From NCBI GenBank assembly GCA_947452875.1, contig CANGEZ010000139.1:1-6145 (forward strand): a stretch of DNA of 6,145 bases. The letters are read 5' to 3'. Positions 5,622-6,145 of this stretch are shown here, in pieces. Position numbers and translations under genes: made by a program. The notes beneath the pieces were generated by a model. It was not told where the DNA came from. It was given only the letters and a program-made list of their open reading frames with translations, and did not search any database. This stretch comes from Chitinophagaceae bacterium. GTDB lineage: Bacteria > Bacteroidota > Bacteroidia > Chitinophagales > Chitinophagaceae. The first letter of the stretch is position 1, and the number at the start of each line of letters is the position of its first letter.

Positions 5622-6145
5622 ATGAGAATTAGTTTGTTGTTTTTGTGTTTTATCATATTTATTTCCTGTCATCAAGAAAGTAATACTGCCGTTGAAAATA
5701 CAGCGTTGACTGATGAAGATACATCTGCCGAAGCGCCTAGCTTTTTTCCCTTAGGTAATTTTATCAAAGGACAAATTGTTGATATTAAAAATAGTGGTAT
5801 CAATCCCATTAAAATTTCAACGGTCAACAACCATCCCGACACTTCATGGATAAATGTAGAATCATTTGAAAAAGTGTTTGGAGAATTTTACACGCCATTT
5901 ATTGACTCCTCTTCATTACAACAATTTTTTAAAGAGAATAAATTTTTTGACCAAACTTTGAATGCAATAACACTCACCTACTCTTCGATTGGCAAAGTTC
6001 CAGACAATATCCCTTGGAAATACTGGAATATTTACATAGAACCCGAAACCAATAAAATCACCAGGATTTTTATGGTGAAAGCGTTGGATTCAAATAAGAC
6101 AAGGCAACTGACTTGGATCCCCGGCGTTAGCGCCAAAGCTGTTAC
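5622..6145 (+). CDS. Lipoprotein of unknown function, C-terminus cut by window edge
   Basis: My own translation from the ATG at 5622 gives 174 residues open to the right edge. The N-terminus is a lipoprotein signal: MRI, a hydrophobic core (4-14) and Cys16 in FISC, then HQESNTAVENTALTDEDTS, a polar linker typical of exported lipoproteins. The mature domain begins near FFPLGNFIKGQIVDIKNSG (41-59), continues with PIKIST, a DTSWINVESFEKVF segment, FYTPFIDSSSLQQFF, and strand-like segments ending WKYWNIYIEPETNKITRIFMVK and RQLTWIPG. I do not recognise a named family; similar lipoproteins are annotated as hypothetical in Chitinophagaceae as far as I remember. It lies 72 bp after the barrel gene on the same strand. 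It may be read through from the sigma operon or have its own promoter, and it could be a sigma target or an envelope partner (inference). The Phe at -3 of the lipobox is slightly atypical. Confidence 0.85.
   Translation, partial: MRISLLFLCFIIFISCHQESNTAVENTALTDEDTSAEAPSFFPLGNFIKGQIVDIKNSGINPIKISTVNNHPDTSWINVESFEKVFGEFYTPFIDSSSLQQFFKENKFFDQTLNAITLTYSSIGKVPDNIPWKYWNIYIEPETNKITRIFMVKALDSNKTRQLTWIPGVSAKAV

Noticed and set aside
1..6145. CRISPR arrays, tRNA or rRNA genes, transposases, toxin-antitoxin or phage-defence genes
   Set aside because: Looked for on both strands; no regularly spaced repeats, tRNA-like folds or recognisable mobile or defence proteins were seen.

Overview
The window looks like chromosomal DNA from a Bacteroidota bacterium, most likely near Chitinophagaceae/Chitinophagales. 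The reasons are low GC, A/T-rich spacers without clear Shine-Dalgarno sequences, TAnnTTTG-type promoter elements, a DUF4783-type exported protein beside nadC, a Haem_bd-type CxxCH protein, and an ECF sigma factor followed by an outer-membrane beta-barrel gene. The taxonomic placement is inference; no rRNA or tRNA is present to confirm it.

Layout: (1) Bases 1-702, minus strand, hold the first 234 codons of nadC (quinolinate phosphoribosyltransferase, NAD synthesis); its C-terminus lies beyond the left edge. (2) A small exported DUF4783-like protein (841-1221, minus) lies upstream of nadC, separated from it by a hairpin terminator (about 763-813). (3) Divergently, gpmI (1392-2912, plus) encodes a complete 2,3-bisphosphoglycerate-independent phosphoglycerate mutase with all expected metal-binding residues. 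(4) The 111-bp gap after gpmI holds a structured repeat: a GC-rich hairpin flanked by a perfect 12-bp direct repeat, then an A/T inverted repeat. (5) A membrane-anchored single-CxxCH putative haem protein follows (3024-3530), and a 22-nt-period direct repeat overlaps its stop codon. (6) An ECF sigma factor (3658-4230) is followed 26 bp later by a 430-residue protein (4257-5549). That protein has a short cytoplasmic N-terminal domain, one inner-membrane helix, a long polar linker and a C-terminal outer-membrane beta-barrel. (7) A lipoprotein of unknown function begins at 5622 and runs off the right edge.

The most interesting unit is the sigma factor plus the predicted two-membrane protein. Its architecture fits the dual membrane-spanning anti-sigma factor (Dma) idea described in Bacteroides thetaiotaomicron: the barrel would sense outer-membrane state and the cytoplasmic N-terminus would hold the sigma factor, with no separate anti-sigma gene. 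The downstream lipoprotein could be a target or partner, which is inference. The nadC and gpmI region is ordinary metabolism, but both genes carry a perfect TAnnTTTG element almost touching the start codon, which suggests leaderless or nearly leaderless mRNAs.
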